64,000 nucleotides of DNA, from positions 20,806 to 84,805 of the forward strand of contig JAFAWQ010000047.1 in NCBI GenBank assembly GCA_019241645.1, read 5' to 3'. The DNA is from Alphaproteobacteria bacterium. GTDB lineage: Bacteria > Pseudomonadota > Alphaproteobacteria > Micropepsales > Micropepsaceae. Under the pieces are notes generated by a model. The model did not search any database, had not been told where the DNA came from, and saw nothing but the letters and a program-made list of their open reading frames with translations. The translations under genes were made by a program, and so were the position numbers. Below are positions 20,201 to 29,434 of the stretch, in pieces (position 1 is the first letter of the stretch; every line of letters begins with the position of its first letter).

Positions 20201-20517
20201 CGAGCGTGCTGGAGCGGCGCGGCATGCAGGTGCTTACCGCCACCACCGGCGAAGAAGCCATCAAGCTCGTGGAGTCCACGCCAGAGCTCGCGCTGGTGCT
20301 GATGGACATCATGATGCCGGAGATGGATGGATATCAGACCATCGGGCACATTCGCGCCAATCCGAAATTCCGGCGCTTGCCGATTATCGCGCTGACGGCC
20401 AAGGCCATGAAAGGCGACCGCGAAAAGTGCCTGGAGTCAGGCGCGTCGGACTATCTCGCCAAGCCGGTGAACACAGAGCAGCTGCTGTTCGCGCTGCGCA
20501 TGTGGCTGCACCGTTAG
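14203..20517 (+). CDS. Poly-HAMP GAF hybrid histidine kinase with three receiver domains
   Basis: 2104 residues, soluble, with no transmembrane segment or signal peptide seen. Order: two divergent HAMP-like segments (about 20-175); 11 tandem 92-residue HAMP units (178-1189; [37 protein letters not shown]); GAF domain (about 1212-1352); coiled coil (1353-1430); HisKA with phospho-acceptor His1436 in [12 protein letters not shown]; HATPase with N box and GTGLGLAIS; then receivers with Asp1766 (SLDVFLPDM), Asp1888 (VLDLRLPDM) and Asp2035 ([11 protein letters not shown]). The layout recalls class III (Nik1/Os1-like) poly-HAMP osmosensors. It is followed after 12 bases by an HWE kinase; the promoter suggests stress control. 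Ligand unknown. Confidence 0.93.
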   Translation: MSTHSDPTPEVRSPPQRKRKANGGAGPVGEQPDLQELLQALQGMKAGDFSVRMRSDQIGIAGKIADAFNEIVATNERMADQLEKVGEQVGKQGKTRNRVKFGQPVGAWAGMEASVNTLIDDLLWPTAEVTRAIAAVAQGDLLQTVHLDVEGRPLKGEFLRSANIVNTMIKQLSVFTSEVTRVAREVGTEGKLGGQAQVREVTGVWKDLTESVNSMANNLTAQVRNIAEVTIAVANGDLSKKITVDVRGEILQLKEAINTMVDQLRSFASEVTRVAREVGTEGKLGGQALVPGVAGTWKDLTDSVNAMCGNLTDQVRNIAQVTTAVARGDLSRKITVDVKGEILELKNTINTMVDQLNGFASEVTRVAREVGTEGKLGGQATVPGVAGTWKDLTDNVNFMAGNLTSQVRNIAEVTTAVARGDLSRKITVDVKGEILELKDTINTMVDQLNGFASEVTRVAREVGTDGRLGGQAQVPGVAGTWKDLTDSVNSMASNLTAQVRNIAEVSTAIANGDLSKKITVDVKGEILQLKETINTMVDQLNAFAGEVTRVAREVGTDGKLGGQAVVRGVAGTWKDLTDSVNSMASNLTAQVRNIAEVATAVATGDLSRKITVDVKGEILELKNTLNTMVDQLNAFASEVTRVAREVGTEGKLGGQAQVPGVAGTWKDLTDNVNSMAGNLTAQVRNIAEVATAIANGDLSRKITVDVRGEILQLKETLNTMVDQLNRFAGEVTRVAREVGTEGRLGGQANVPGVAGTWKDLTDNVNLLAANLTTQVRNIAEVTTAVARGDLSRKITVDVKGEILELKNTINTMVDQLNAFAAEVTRVAREVGTEGKLGGQAQVPGVAGTWKDLTDNVNFMAGNLTAQVRNIAEVATAIANGDLSKKITVDVRGEILLLKETLNTMVEQLRSFAAEVTRVAREVGTDGRLGGQAVVPGVGGTWKDLTDSVNFMAGNLTSQVRNIAEVTTAVARGDLSRKITVDVKGEILELKNTINTMVDQLNAFASEVTRVAREVGTEGRLGGQAAVPGVAGTWKDLTDTVNVMAANLTEQVRGIVKVVTAVADGDLKQNLTVKSKGEVAALAETINNMTDTLAIFADQVTSVAREVGVEGRLGGQANVPGAAGTWKDLTGNVNLLAANLTTQVRAIAEVATAVTKGDLTRSIQVDARGEVAELKDNINTMIGNLRLTTEQNTEQDWLKTNLAKFTNMLQGQRDLTTVGRILLSELTPLVNAQMGVIYQMENAEPPSLNLVAAYADHPVDGHPQSFRLGEGLVGQVALDKKRVLISDLFEGAVPISSALTSMSPQSIIVLPVLFENQVKAVIELSTLTTFTDLQIAFLEQLTANIGIVLNSIEATMQTEGFLKQSQQLAGELQAQQKELQQTNEQLEQKARQLAEQNVEVERKNQEIEQARRALEEKATELALTSKYKSEFLANMSHELRTPLNSILILGQQLADNPDGNLSGKQVEFARTIHGAGTDLLNLISDILDLSKIESGTVTVDAEEIPFNSVVEATARPFRHEADTRQLSFDLSVDPQLERTILTDSKRLQQVLKNLLSNAFKFTEAGGVRLKVSRATGGWSPDHPVLSQAQSVVAFEVSDSGIGIPPDKQRIIFEAFQQADASTSRKYGGTGLGLAISRELASLLGGEIHLHSTPGVGSTFTLYLPSRYVGPAGANRQQTSSSAAVQLPPSRASIMAALPERPIEPVPDDRSNIEPGETVLLIVEDDPHYARILMDLAHDEGFKVLVAMRGEDALELAHEYRPTAVSLDVFLPDMLGWTVLSQLKQNPLTRHIPVQIVTIDEDRQHGLARGAFSFVTKPTSTEGVRAALTRIKEYAEPRKKRLLVIEDNPAEQLGISELLGHDDIEIVTAGSGAAALDALRESPVDCVVLDLRLPDMTGFEVLEKLKADPTLSDIPVVVFTGRELSAEEDAQLHTMARSIVVKGVESPERLLDETALFLHRVITDLPGEKQRLLERLNSSDEDLVGRTVLLVDDDARNIFALSSVLERRGMQVLTATTGEEAIKLVESTPELALVLMDIMMPEMDGYQTIGHIRANPKFRRLPIIALTAKAMKGDREKCLESGASDYLAKPVNTEQLLFALRMWLHR
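14734..17769 (+). repeat. Eleven tandem 276-bp repeats encoding HAMP units
   Basis: The codons for [10 protein letters not shown] recur at exact 276-base steps from 14734 (15010, 15286 and so on) to the eleventh unit at 17494, which begins [10 protein letters not shown]. Most units are nearly identical in protein. The first, tenth and eleventh diverge most, the usual pattern when internal units are kept alike by recombination. No unit breaks frame. Confidence 0.92.
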
Positions 20518-20529
20518 GCGGAACGCACT

Positions 20530-22416
20530 ATGAGCGCGGACAGCAAAGTCAACGTTCTTCTGGTCGACGACCAGCCGGGCAAACTTCTCACCTACGAGGT
20601 GATGCTGAAGCCATTGGGCGAGAACCTGATCAAGGCGTCGTCCGCGAAGGAGGCGCTGGAGCAGCTGCTCAAGACCGATATCGCCGTGATTCTGGTCGAT
20701 GTCTGCATGCCGGAGCTGGATGGTTTCGAGCTTGCGACCATGATCCGCGAGCATCCGCGTTTCCAGAAAACCGCCATCATTTTCATCTCGGCCATTCATA
20801 TCAGCGAGATGGATTACATGAAGGGCTACAGCGCGGGCGCGGTCGATTACGTGCCGGTGCCGGTAGTGGCCGACGTCCTGCGCGCCAAAGTGCGGGTATT
20901 CGCCGAACTCTACCGCAAGACGCGCGAACTCGAGCAGCTCAACCGCCAGCTCGAGCAACGCATCAGCGAGCGCACCGCCGCGCTGGAATCCTCCACCGAG
21001 CGGCTGCTGCAAAGCGAGCGTGGGCGAAGCCTCGCGCTCGCCGCAGGAAATATGGGTTCATGGGACTACGACGTGGCCGAGAGCCGCTGGTCGTGGGACA
21101 AAGGCCATTGCCAAATCTTCGGGCTCGAGCCGGACTTTCTCGAAACCCGGCAGGGCGCGCCCGACGGCAATCTCGTCCGCTCGTTTTTCAGCGAAGACGA
21201 TTGGAGCGCTCTGACCCAGGGCATGCAAAATCTGACGCTTGAAAACGGGACGTTTCAGCGGGAAGTGTGCATTGTCAGGGCAGATGGGCATCTTCGATCC
21301 GGCGTGATATCGGCTGCCGGGAGCTTCGATGCCGACGGGAATTTGGTGCGAGTCGACGGCGTTACGCTCGATATCACGGAGCGCAAGGAGGCCGCCAACC
21401 GGCAGAGCCTGCTTGCGCGCGAGGTCGACCACCGGGCCCGCAACGCGCTCGCCGTCGTCCAGGCCATCGTACGCCTCGGCCGCGCCGATAATACGCAGGA
21501 CTACATCGCGGGTGTCGAAGGCCGCATCCGCGCGCTGGCGCAAACGCACGAGCTGCTGTCGCAATCGCGGTGGCAGGGCGCGGACATGCTTCGGCTGGTC
21601 AACGAGGAGATCTCGCCCTATCGCACGCGATGTGTCACTCGCATCGCCGTGGCGGGGCCCTCCGTTATCCTGCCTCCAGACAAGGCCCAGACCATGGCGC
21701 TTGCGCTGCACGAGCTCGCCACCAATGCGGCAAAGTATGGCGCGCTTTCCAATGCAATGGGCGAGGTCGGAATTCGCTGGGAGCTCAGCGACGGTAAGGT
21801 GATTCTGCGATGGACGGAGTCAAAGGGCCCGGCCGTTGCGGAGCCTCGGCATCGCGGCTTCGGGATGAAGATCATCACCGCGAGCATCGCGCAACAGAGC
21901 GGAGGGGAAGTCCGATTCGACTGGCGGCCTGAGGGACTCGATTGCACCATCTCTCTTGCCTATGCCGGGGAAGCGGCAAGAGCGGCGCCGCACCCGGTGC
22001 CGGAGCATCTGAAGCTTGTCCGGCAGGCACCCCGCGGACCCAAGGTTCTGCTCGCGGAAGACGAGGCGCTCGTCGGCATGCTGATCCGCGACATGCTGGA
22101 AGAAACTGGCTGCCTGGTGACCGGACCCATGACCGATCTGGAATCTGCGCTTCACGCGGCGAAGGACGAGACTTTCGACGCAGCGGTGCTCGACATCAAT
22201 CTCGGCGGCTCTTTCGCTTATCCGCTGGCCGATCTGCTGCATGGCAAGGAAACGCCGTTCGTGTTTCTCACGGGCTACGCGGAAGAAACCGTGGATGAGC
22301 TGTTCAGCGACGTTCCGATCCTCAGAAAGCCGATCGAGCGGGAGGCCCTGGAAACGGCGCTGCGCACCGTGCTCGCGGGGGTTGAGCGGGACGTCTCGCT
22401 CCGCAGCCGTCAATAG
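20530..22416 (+). CDS. HWE-family hybrid histidine kinase (REC-PAS-HWE-REC)
   Basis: 628 residues. The N-terminal receiver has Asp57 (ILVDVCMPELDGF). A coiled-coil linker (about 130-165) leads to a PAS domain (about 170-285, ending DGVTLDITERKEA). The HWE kinase core has phospho-acceptor His301 in REVDHRARNALAVVQAI, Asn399 in HELATNAAKYG and RWTESKGP. The C-terminal receiver has Asp555 (AVLDINLGG). HWE kinases are typical of Alphaproteobacteria and often feed the PhyR/EcfG general-stress pathway or light/redox responses. It sits 12 bases after the poly-HAMP kinase, so the two probably form one signalling unit; a phosphorelay between them is inference. Confidence 0.92.
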   Translation: MSADSKVNVLLVDDQPGKLLTYEVMLKPLGENLIKASSAKEALEQLLKTDIAVILVDVCMPELDGFELATMIREHPRFQKTAIIFISAIHISEMDYMKGYSAGAVDYVPVPVVADVLRAKVRVFAELYRKTRELEQLNRQLEQRISERTAALESSTERLLQSERGRSLALAAGNMGSWDYDVAESRWSWDKGHCQIFGLEPDFLETRQGAPDGNLVRSFFSEDDWSALTQGMQNLTLENGTFQREVCIVRADGHLRSGVISAAGSFDADGNLVRVDGVTLDITERKEAANRQSLLAREVDHRARNALAVVQAIVRLGRADNTQDYIAGVEGRIRALAQTHELLSQSRWQGADMLRLVNEEISPYRTRCVTRIAVAGPSVILPPDKAQTMALALHELATNAAKYGALSNAMGEVGIRWELSDGKVILRWTESKGPAVAEPRHRGFGMKIITASIAQQSGGEVRFDWRPEGLDCTISLAYAGEAARAAPHPVPEHLKLVRQAPRGPKVLLAEDEALVGMLIRDMLEETGCLVTGPMTDLESALHAAKDETFDAAVLDINLGGSFAYPLADLLHGKETPFVFLTGYAEETVDELFSDVPILRKPIEREALETALRTVLAGVERDVSLRSRQ

Positions 22417-22534
22417 ACATCTACGGCGCCACGGCCTTGTGAAGCTCGCATGCCCTACCGGCGTTGCGGCAGGCGGGCTGCCCCTTGTATCGTTTGCGGG
22501 CGAGAACTGAAGTCCGACGCTGAAGGGATTTTCC

Positions 22535-24211
22535 ATGCAACGGAAATGGCTGCTGGCCGCCGCGCTTTCCGCAGTGGCGACGATTGCGTGCGCCGACAAT
22601 ACCAAGAAGGGCGATGACAAAGACCGCGCCAAGGTCGAGCCTGCCGTTGCGCAGTATTTCAAGAACGACGACACCACCACCGACAGCAGCGTCACGGTTG
22701 AGGGCAGCAGCGTCGGCTACCATGCCATCGCAGGTACGTTGATCGTCCATCCGAAGGACTGGGACGACGTCACGCAATCGACAGAAGGCGAGGCGCCGCC
22801 CCCCGGCGAACCGTCGGCGGAGAAGGCCCCTGCCCCGCAAAAGGATACCGGCGCCCGGGCGTCGATGTTCTACGCGTACTACGCCAAAAGCGGAACGCGT
22901 CCGGAAGAACGGCCGCTCATGTTCTTGTTCAATGGCGGTCCGGGCTCCTCGACCGTGTGGCTGCATATGGGCGCCTTTGGACCGCGCCGCGTCATCACCG
23001 CGGACGACAAACATACGCCAGCCGCCCCGTACAAGCTCGTCAACAACGATTACAGCCTGCTGGATGCCAGCGACCTCGTCTTCATCGATGCGCCAGGCGC
23101 CGGATTTTCCCGGATCACCGGCAAGGACAAGGAGAAGGCGTTTTGGGGCGTTGATGCCGACGCCTGGGCCTTCGCCGAGTTCATTACCCAGTTCCTCTCC
23201 AAATACGGCCGTTGGAACTCGCCGAAATATCTGTTCGGCGAAAGCTACGGCACGACGCGCGCGGCCGTGCTCGCCAACATGCTGGAGACGGAGCGCTCCA
23301 TCGACCTGAACGGCATCGTCATGCTGTCGCAGATTCTCAATTTCGACATGAGCGCGGACTCGCCGCAGTTCAATCCCGGCGTCGACCTTCCTTACATGCT
23401 GGCATTGCCGACTTACGCCGCCAGCGCCTGGTATCACAACAAACTGCCGGGCAAGCGGCCGCCGGACATGCAGAAATTTTTGGGCGAGGTGCAGCATTTC
23501 GCCATGGGCGATTATTCGCAGGCGCTGCAGGCCAACGCGGCCCTCAACAACAAGCAGCGCCAGGCCATCGCCAACCGGTTGCATCAATATACCGGGCTCC
23601 CGGTCTGGTATATTCTGAAAGCCAATCTGCGCATCGATGGCGGCATGTTCGAGCAGAACCTGCAGGGCAATGCCGACATCACCACCGGCCGGCTCGATAC
23701 GCGCTTTTCCGGACCGACCATGGACCCGCTGAACAAGGAAGCCGACTACGATCCGCAATCGGCCTCGATCAGCTCCGCCTATGTCAGCGCGCTGAACGAC
23801 TATGTGCGCAAGCAGCTGAACTATGGGCACGGCAAGCAGTACAAGCCTTTCGCGGACGTCTTCCGCAGCTGGGATTTCCAGCACAAGGTGGCCGGGGTGC
23901 CCATTCCGCTGCCGCAGGCGACCAATGTCATTCCCGATCTATCAACGGCGATGAAATACAACCCGAACCTGCACGTCATGCTGACGGGCGGGTACTTCGA
24001 CCTGGCGACGCCGTATTATGAAGGCATCTATGAGATGCGCCACATGCAGATCCCCCGCGCGCTGCAGAGGAACATCGAATACCGCTACTATCCGTCAGGC
24101 CACATGGTGTACGCGCACGAGGATTCGCTGAAAGCGATCCACGACCACACTGCGGATTTCATTCGCCGCACCAGCAACATCGGGGGTAACGGCGGCTGGT
24201 TCAGCCACTGA
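22535..24211 (+). CDS. Exported S10-family serine carboxypeptidase
   Basis: 558 residues with a short signal peptide (LLAAALSAVATIACADN), so secreted or a periplasmic protein. Peptidase S10 hallmarks: oxyanion region NGGPGSSTVWLHMG, nucleophile Ser237 in FGESYGTTRA, and the C-terminal catalytic region ending YYPSGHMVYAHEDSL. S10 enzymes remove C-terminal residues from peptides, usually at acidic pH. An SD-like AAGGGA precedes the ATG. Its stop abuts the convergent LD-carboxypeptidase stop (TGATCA, no spacer). Confidence 0.9.
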   Translation: MQRKWLLAAALSAVATIACADNTKKGDDKDRAKVEPAVAQYFKNDDTTTDSSVTVEGSSVGYHAIAGTLIVHPKDWDDVTQSTEGEAPPPGEPSAEKAPAPQKDTGARASMFYAYYAKSGTRPEERPLMFLFNGGPGSSTVWLHMGAFGPRRVITADDKHTPAAPYKLVNNDYSLLDASDLVFIDAPGAGFSRITGKDKEKAFWGVDADAWAFAEFITQFLSKYGRWNSPKYLFGESYGTTRAAVLANMLETERSIDLNGIVMLSQILNFDMSADSPQFNPGVDLPYMLALPTYAASAWYHNKLPGKRPPDMQKFLGEVQHFAMGDYSQALQANAALNNKQRQAIANRLHQYTGLPVWYILKANLRIDGGMFEQNLQGNADITTGRLDTRFSGPTMDPLNKEADYDPQSASISSAYVSALNDYVRKQLNYGHGKQYKPFADVFRSWDFQHKVAGVPIPLPQATNVIPDLSTAMKYNPNLHVMLTGGYFDLATPYYEGIYEMRHMQIPRALQRNIEYRYYPSGHMVYAHEDSLKAIHDHTADFIRRTSNIGGNGGWFSH

Positions 24212-25048
24212 TCAGGTTTCGATGCGAGTGGTCCAGCGGCCGAAGGGAACGATCTTGTTGTCCACGTCGTGGCCGATATCGGCACGGCCGAGGTAGTCGA
24301 GGCCAGACTGCTCGCACCAGTAGCGCATCACCTCTTCGTCGGTCAGCGCGAAATCGGGATCGTTCGGGGGCACCTCGCTGATGCGTCCCAGCTTCAGCCC
24401 GGCCGCTTTGCGAATGTTGGGGCTCGACGTGACATGGAACAGCGCGCGATCCACCGCATACATCGGCTCGGACACGTCTTCGAGCAGGAGAACATGGCCG
24501 GTGAGATCGGGCTCCAGCGGCGTGCCGATCAGGTGAGAGAGAATCGTAAGATTGAACGCGGCAGCCAGCTCCCCCTCCAAAACGGTCGGCTCCAGCGTGG
24601 TTTCATCGCGCTCGACGAGGAATTTCAACCCGCGCACGACCGCGGCCTCTCCGCCTTCGCGGCGAAGGTCGGCGGCGATTGGCCCGTGCGCCACCGCGAA
24701 ACCTTTCTTGTATAGGCCAGCCAGAAGAAACCCGCCATCGCTGTAGCCCAGATAGAGCTTTTCTCGCGCGACATCGTCCAGCCCCGACAGCACGCGTTCC
24801 GCGATGCGGTTGGCGCCGTAGCCGCCCCGGGCCCACCAAAGCGCGTCAAAGCTCGCGTCGTTGGCGACTTCCACGAACGCATCCGCCCGCGTGCGGTCCT
24901 CTCCTGCGAAATGCCCGGAAGATAGAAAACATTGCGGATGGAAATACAGTTCCACCTGCTCCGCGTAGAGCTGTTGCGCAATCGCCCGCACGCGCTCCGC
25001 GGTGCTTTCGTCGATGCGCGAGGCCGGCGCGACAATGCCGATTCTCAT
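24212..25048 (-). CDS. ldcA: LD-carboxypeptidase (S66 muramoyltetrapeptide carboxypeptidase)
   Basis: 278 residues with the S66 triad: Ser103 in YLGYSDGGF, Glu190 in LLLEDVSEPMY and His260 in DIGHDVDNKIVPFG. The N-terminus MRIGIVAPASRID is typical. The cytoplasmic enzyme trims the terminal D-Ala from recycled murein tetrapeptide. The neighbour across a short divergent gap is an Mpl-type ligase that reuses the resulting tripeptide, which strongly supports the role. Its ATG directly follows the TAA of a small upstream membrane gene, so the two are cotranscribed. Confidence 0.9.
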   Translation of the reverse strand: MRIGIVAPASRIDESTAERVRAIAQQLYAEQVELYFHPQCFLSSGHFAGEDRTRADAFVEVANDASFDALWWARGGYGANRIAERVLSGLDDVAREKLYLGYSDGGFLLAGLYKKGFAVAHGPIAADLRREGGEAAVVRGLKFLVERDETTLEPTVLEGELAAAFNLTILSHLIGTPLEPDLTGHVLLLEDVSEPMYAVDRALFHVTSSPNIRKAAGLKLGRISEVPPNDPDFALTDEEVMRYWCEQSGLDYLGRADIGHDVDNKIVPFGRWTTRIET

Positions 25049-25369
25049 TTAATTTGGTCTCACAAATGGAAATATGGCCAGCAATACAAGGAAGAAAACT
25101 GCATCTACTGCGAAGAGTAAGCGAATCGCGGTTACAAGCTGACTCAATCGCTCATCTTGGAGCACTCGATGCCGAGCCGAGAAAAAGAACTTCAGGGTGT
25201 GCCAAGTGTTAAGCGGCGAATTGTTCAAGAAGGATGGACTCCCGATCGTTACCCATGTTTCCGGATGATTATCTCTCAAATAATAAATCGTGTACTGAAA
25301 AGCGGCGAGATAAGTGACCACAAGTACGCCAAAAATCGACCAAGGATAAAAGAAAGCATGCTCGCTCAA
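25049..25369 (-). CDS. Small two-helix membrane protein, unknown
   Basis: About 106 residues. TTG 25369 is preferred because GGGAGGG lies 5 bases upstream; a longer frame to TTG 25384 is possible. Two strong hydrophobic helices (FFYPWSIFGVLVVTYLAAF and a C-terminal LLFAVDAVFFLVLLAIF) flank a polar loop with HTLKFFFSARHRVLQDE. The stop TAA touches the ATG of ldcA, implying translational coupling. The gene is clearly more AT-rich than its neighbours. No family recognised; a link to peptidoglycan recycling is only suggested by position. Confidence 0.6.
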   Translation of the reverse strand: MSEHAFFYPWSIFGVLVVTYLAAFQYTIYYLRDNHPETWVTIGSPSFLNNSPLNTWHTLKFFFSARHRVLQDERLSQLVTAIRLLFAVDAVFFLVLLAIFPFVRPN

Positions 25370-25410
25370 ATCGTGCCCTCCCAATCTCGTTCCGTTTATA
25401 GCGTTGTCGC

Positions 25411-26820
25411 ATGCAGGTGAACAAATCCTACTTTTTCTGCGGCATTGGTGGGAGCGGAATGTTGCCGCTGGCGCTGATATTGCGCGGCCACGGCGCGACC
25501 GTCGCCGGTTCGGACCGCGCGCTGGACCAGGGCCGCACGGCCGCGAAGTTCGAGTTTCTGAAAGGCCGCGGCATCGAGCTGTACCCGCAGGACGGCTCCG
25601 GCGTCACCAGTCCGGAGCAGATCGTCGTTGTTTCTACGGCGGTCGAAGAAACCGTACCGGATGTCATCGCCGCACGGAAAATCGGCGCGCCGCTGATAAC
25701 CCGCGCCGAACTGCTGGCGCAACTGTTCAACGCGGCGCCTGTCAGCATCGGTGTCGCCGGCACCAGCGGAAAATCCACTGTCACTGGTATGATCGGCTGG
25801 ATGCTGACCGATCTCGGCCTTGATCCCACCATCATGAACGGCGCGGTGATGAAGAACTTTGTCAGCGCCGATGCGGCGTTCGCCAGCGCGCGCGTCGGCG
25901 CGAGCGATATTTTCGTCAGCGAAGTCGACGAAAGCGATGGTTCGATCGCGCGCTACACGCCGCATACCGCGGTGGTGAACAACATCTCGCTCGATCACAA
26001 GTCGATGGACGAGTTGCGCGCGCTGTTCGGTGATTTTGTTTCGAAGTCGAAGGTTGTCGTGCTGAATCTCGATAATGCGGAAACCGCGGCACTGACGCCG
26101 CATGCGGCCAAGGCAATCACTTACAGCTTGTCAAATTCCGCCGCCAATTTGCGCGCGGAAAACCTTTGCCCTGCCCCGGACGGAATCACGTTCGACGTGA
26201 TAGCTAGCCAAACCAGCGAGACGCTCCGCATAACGCTCCAGGTTCCCGGCACGCACAATATCTACAATGCACTCGCTGCCTTGAGCGTGGCGCAGGCGCT
26301 TGCCATTCCGCTCAAGGACGCGTGCGAATCCCTGTCGCGATTCACCGGCATCCGCCGCAGGCTAGAAGTCGTCGGAACAGCAAACGACGTCACCGTGATC
26401 GACGATTTTGCGCACAATCCGGACAAGATCGCCGCGACGCTGGAAACCCTTCACGCTTTCCCCGGCCGCCTGCTCATCCTGTTCCAGCCGCACGGCTTCG
26501 GCCCATTGCGCAAGATGAAAGCGGACTTCATCGACGTGTTCGCGCGCGAGCTTGCGCCAGAAGACGTGCTTGTGATGCCGGAGCCGGTTTATTACGGCGG
26601 CACCACGGAACGCAGCATCACCAGCGAAGATGTTGTGGCCGGCGTGCGGGATGCCGGCCGACAGGCCTTCGCTTTTCCGTCGCGTCAGGAATGTGGCAAC
26701 GAACTTTTCCACCTCGCAGAATCGGGTGATCGCATCGTCGTCATGGGGGCACGCGACGACACGTTGAGCACTTTCGCTGCAGAGCTGTTATGGAGGCTGG
26801 CGCAACAGCCTGCTGCTTAG
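25411..26820 (+). CDS. mpl: Mur ligase, Mpl type (UDP-MurNAc:murein tripeptide ligase) or MurC-like
   Basis: 469 residues. The N-terminal Rossmann segment is FFCGIGGSGMLPLA, the ATP loop GVAGTSGKSTVTG starts near residue 114, the central domain has SEVDESDGSIARYTP, and the C-terminal domain has VIDDFAHNPDKIAATL. Mpl ligates recycled L-Ala-gamma-D-Glu-mDap to UDP-MurNAc. MurC is the alternative, but the pairing with ldcA and the location away from any dcw cluster favour recycling. It converges with the GloVer gene 24 bases downstream. Confidence 0.8.
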   Translation: MQVNKSYFFCGIGGSGMLPLALILRGHGATVAGSDRALDQGRTAAKFEFLKGRGIELYPQDGSGVTSPEQIVVVSTAVEETVPDVIAARKIGAPLITRAELLAQLFNAAPVSIGVAGTSGKSTVTGMIGWMLTDLGLDPTIMNGAVMKNFVSADAAFASARVGASDIFVSEVDESDGSIARYTPHTAVVNNISLDHKSMDELRALFGDFVSKSKVVVLNLDNAETAALTPHAAKAITYSLSNSAANLRAENLCPAPDGITFDVIASQTSETLRITLQVPGTHNIYNALAALSVAQALAIPLKDACESLSRFTGIRRRLEVVGTANDVTVIDDFAHNPDKIAATLETLHAFPGRLLILFQPHGFGPLRKMKADFIDVFARELAPEDVLVMPEPVYYGGTTERSITSEDVVAGVRDAGRQAFAFPSRQECGNELFHLAESGDRIVVMGARDDTLSTFAAELLWRLAQQPAA

Positions 26821-26844
26821 AGAGCGAGCCGCAAAGCGGCTGTC

Positions 26845-28206
26845 CTAGTGGCTGATCTGGAACGCCGTGCCGCCCTGGTAGGTCGCGCCGTGCTTTCCAC
26901 CCAATTGCGTCGTTCCAAAGATGTTGCCGCTGCCGTCAATCAGCACGCCGGCATTGGGGTACTCGCCGTCGGCGCAGTTCTGTTCGGTGCAGAAATTGCG
27001 CAGCACGCGCAGGCCTCCGGATGGGGTGTAGCGGAAAACGGTGCCGCCGCCTTTCTGATCGCGGTCCTGATATCCCATGCCGCCGTTGTAGGTGGTGCCG
27101 TACACATAGCCCGCGGCATCCACTGTAACGGTCGAGGACGGCGCAGATCCGTCGGCACAGTAATCCTTTGAGCAAAAATGATGGAGCACGGTGTACGGCG
27201 AACCGCTGCCGGCCGGCGTGATCTTGAACAGGGTACCGGCTCCGCGCGCGCCGCCATAATAGGTGGTTCCCACCAGATCGCCGGAGGAATCGATCGTCAG
27301 GCCGTTCGGCGCGCGGCCATCCGCGCAATTCTGATCCTGGCAAAAGTTGCGAAGCACCATTTCCTTCCAGGCGCCCCCACCGGCCGGACTTAGCTCAAAG
27401 GCGACGCCATTCTGCTGGTCGCGGCCGTAGGTAACGCCGAACAGATTCCCGCCCCCATCCATGACGAGATTTTGCCAGGGCTGCGCGCCGTCGGAGCAAT
27501 TCGATATCGTGCAGAAGCTGTAGATCACGGTCTCCGACCACTGGCCCGACACCGGCGCGATCTGAAAGGCAACGCCGCGGCCGTGGACGCCCCCGCTTTG
27601 CGCCGTGCCAAAGAGCGGTGAAGTGCCGTCATAGGGAACGCCGGTGCTGGCGCCCTGATAGGTCAATCCCGAAGCTGGGCTTTTGCCGTCGCCGCAGTTT
27701 TTCTTTTCGCAAAAGGCGTGAAGGACGGAGAGCTTCCAGCGCTCGTGACCGGCATCCGGAGAAAGCTTGAATACGACTCCCGCATCCTGGGCAGGCTTTC
27801 CGCCGCCAAGCGCCGTGCCATAGAGATTTCCACTGGCATCGACGACCAGCTTGCCGGTCGGCGCTGTGCCATCGGCGCAAGGGTAGCCATGCTGACAGAA
27901 ATTGTGCAGGACTTTGCGCTTCCATTTGCCGGTTTCCGTGTCGCGGGAAAGCCGGAACACGGTGCCGGAGCTGCTGACGCCGCCCCCGAGGGTTGTCCCG
28001 TACAAATTGCCAGCCTCGTCCATGACGAGATCGGCCGATGGGGACGTGCCATCCGCGCAACTTGCCTTGCTGCAAAAGGACGAAACCGTCCGCTGCTTGG
28101 CGGAAGCCGCCCCGAACGGCACCAAGGCCGAAGCCGCCAAAACCGCCAGCGATAGATGGAAGGACCGGCGCAGAGCAGCGCTCCGCGACTTCTCGATTTG
28201 CAACAT
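26845..28206 (-). CDS. Secreted GloVer tandem-repeat protein, Cys-rich variant
   Basis: About 453 residues from ATG 28206, with GGAG about 10 bases upstream. After a signal peptide (LAVLAASALVPFGAASA) it is a series of repeats of the choice-of-anchor GloVer (Gloeo-Verruco) type: DASGNLYGTALGGG, GGNLFGVTYGRD, GSGNIFGTTQLGG. Nearly every repeat also carries FC-x5-C-x-DG (FCQHGYPCADG, FCEKKNCGDG, FCTISNCSDG, FCQDQNCADG, FCSKDYCADG, FCTEQNCADG), a regular cysteine pair. The fold is probably a beta-propeller-like surface domain. Function unknown. A second such protein lies at 57843-59090. Confidence 0.85.
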   Translation of the reverse strand: MLQIEKSRSAALRRSFHLSLAVLAASALVPFGAASAKQRTVSSFCSKASCADGTSPSADLVMDEAGNLYGTTLGGGVSSSGTVFRLSRDTETGKWKRKVLHNFCQHGYPCADGTAPTGKLVVDASGNLYGTALGGGKPAQDAGVVFKLSPDAGHERWKLSVLHAFCEKKNCGDGKSPASGLTYQGASTGVPYDGTSPLFGTAQSGGVHGRGVAFQIAPVSGQWSETVIYSFCTISNCSDGAQPWQNLVMDGGGNLFGVTYGRDQQNGVAFELSPAGGGAWKEMVLRNFCQDQNCADGRAPNGLTIDSSGDLVGTTYYGGARGAGTLFKITPAGSGSPYTVLHHFCSKDYCADGSAPSSTVTVDAAGYVYGTTYNGGMGYQDRDQKGGGTVFRYTPSGGLRVLRNFCTEQNCADGEYPNAGVLIDGSGNIFGTTQLGGKHGATYQGGTAFQISH

Positions 28207-28307
28207 GGACCCGCGCTCCAGATTGATTCGGCACATCTGCCGAAGCCATCCGCAAGTTCGGGGCCATGTGTCTGACCGTCAGTCAGGCACGGCCGGGAGT
28301 GTGCCAA

Positions 28308-29300
28308 TCAGGGATGGTGGACCTTTCCCATCTTAACCACTTCGAACGCCGAGCCGGTGACTTGGCGCAGTTCTCCCACCAGATGATCGTTGTTCCAGCG
28401 GTCGTCCGGCGCGCCCGAGATGTACCAGTTGCTGCCGTTATCGGCCACGAACATCCCATAGGTCTTCATCGCCTGGAGGATGACCTTGGTTTCCGGGCTG
28501 AAATTGTCGGGGATCTTGTAGCTCGCCTTGAGGCGGACCCGCATTCCCATCGGCGGCAGGTTTGGGTTGTCGTCGTCCGACGCCCAGTGGTTAGCCGGCT
28601 TCACATAGGCGCGGCGGGAATGCGCTACGGTGAAGCGCAAGGCATGGGGGATCAAGCCGGCCGCGGCCTCGTCGTAGCGCACCAGGCCCGGAAAGATCGG
28701 CAGGCCGGCTGCATCCGCGCTGGTCCAGCCTTTTTTCCCCGTGGGCCGTACCTTGTTGGAATCGAGATGAAAGATGGCGCCCGAATCCGCATTCCAGCTT
28801 ACGTCCTTCTGTGGAAAGGCGCGGTAGAGCTCGTAGAGCCGGTCGGTATCGCGATCGATCACCAGAACATGGCGGTCGCCGCCAAACTTTTTGCCGTCAT
28901 CCCGCATACCTTCGATCGGCGCGTCCGGCGGGACGGGATAAGGCCCCTTGTCGCTCTCGTCCTTGTACGCCTTGAAGTGGATCGGGACATACATCTGCGA
29001 ATCCGGCACGACCACATAGGGGATGCCGATCAGGCCGTGCTGATAATATCCGCTGCCGAAATCCGGATGCAGCCCGGTGTCCAGACCGATGGAGGCGATC
29101 AGGTTGTCCGAATTCGGATCGACGTCCGCGCCGGAAATGTCCCTGTTCCAGGCATTGTCGGCAGGAAACGGCACGGCACCATTAAGATCGGCGCCGACAC
29201 CGAGATCGGCACCGCTCATGTCGCCATAGGTGGTCGCGTTGGCAGGCATCCCCGCTGCGAGAAGAATGGAAAACACGAAAGCCGCGAACTCGAATTTCAT
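28308..29300 (-). CDS. Secreted conserved protein of unknown function
   Basis: 330 residues from ATG 29300, preceded by GGAGG at 6 bases. Signal peptide FVFSILLAAGMPANA. The mature protein has a pattern I recognise from soil-bacterial exported proteins: FPADNAWNRDISGADVDPNS, GLDTGLHPDFG, GIPYVVVPDSQ, GGDRHVLVIDRD, LYELYRAFP, WTSADAAGLPIFPGLVRYDE and MFVADNGSNWYISG. A polysaccharide- or cell-wall-directed role is plausible but unproven. It lies between a GloVer gene and the DUF1302 gene on the same strand. Confidence 0.75.
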   Translation of the reverse strand: MKFEFAAFVFSILLAAGMPANATTYGDMSGADLGVGADLNGAVPFPADNAWNRDISGADVDPNSDNLIASIGLDTGLHPDFGSGYYQHGLIGIPYVVVPDSQMYVPIHFKAYKDESDKGPYPVPPDAPIEGMRDDGKKFGGDRHVLVIDRDTDRLYELYRAFPQKDVSWNADSGAIFHLDSNKVRPTGKKGWTSADAAGLPIFPGLVRYDEAAAGLIPHALRFTVAHSRRAYVKPANHWASDDDNPNLPPMGMRVRLKASYKIPDNFSPETKVILQAMKTYGMFVADNGSNWYISGAPDDRWNNDHLVGELRQVTGSAFEVVKMGKVHHP

Positions 29301-29434
29301 GGAACGCCTCCGAAACAACACACGGATAATGGAGACGATCAGCGAATGGCCGGCTTCGGTCAAGCACTGTCCCTCGCGGGATTAACCAATGATGAGCACC
29401 GCCAATAAGATCGGAGTCATTCGCCCAGTAAATT

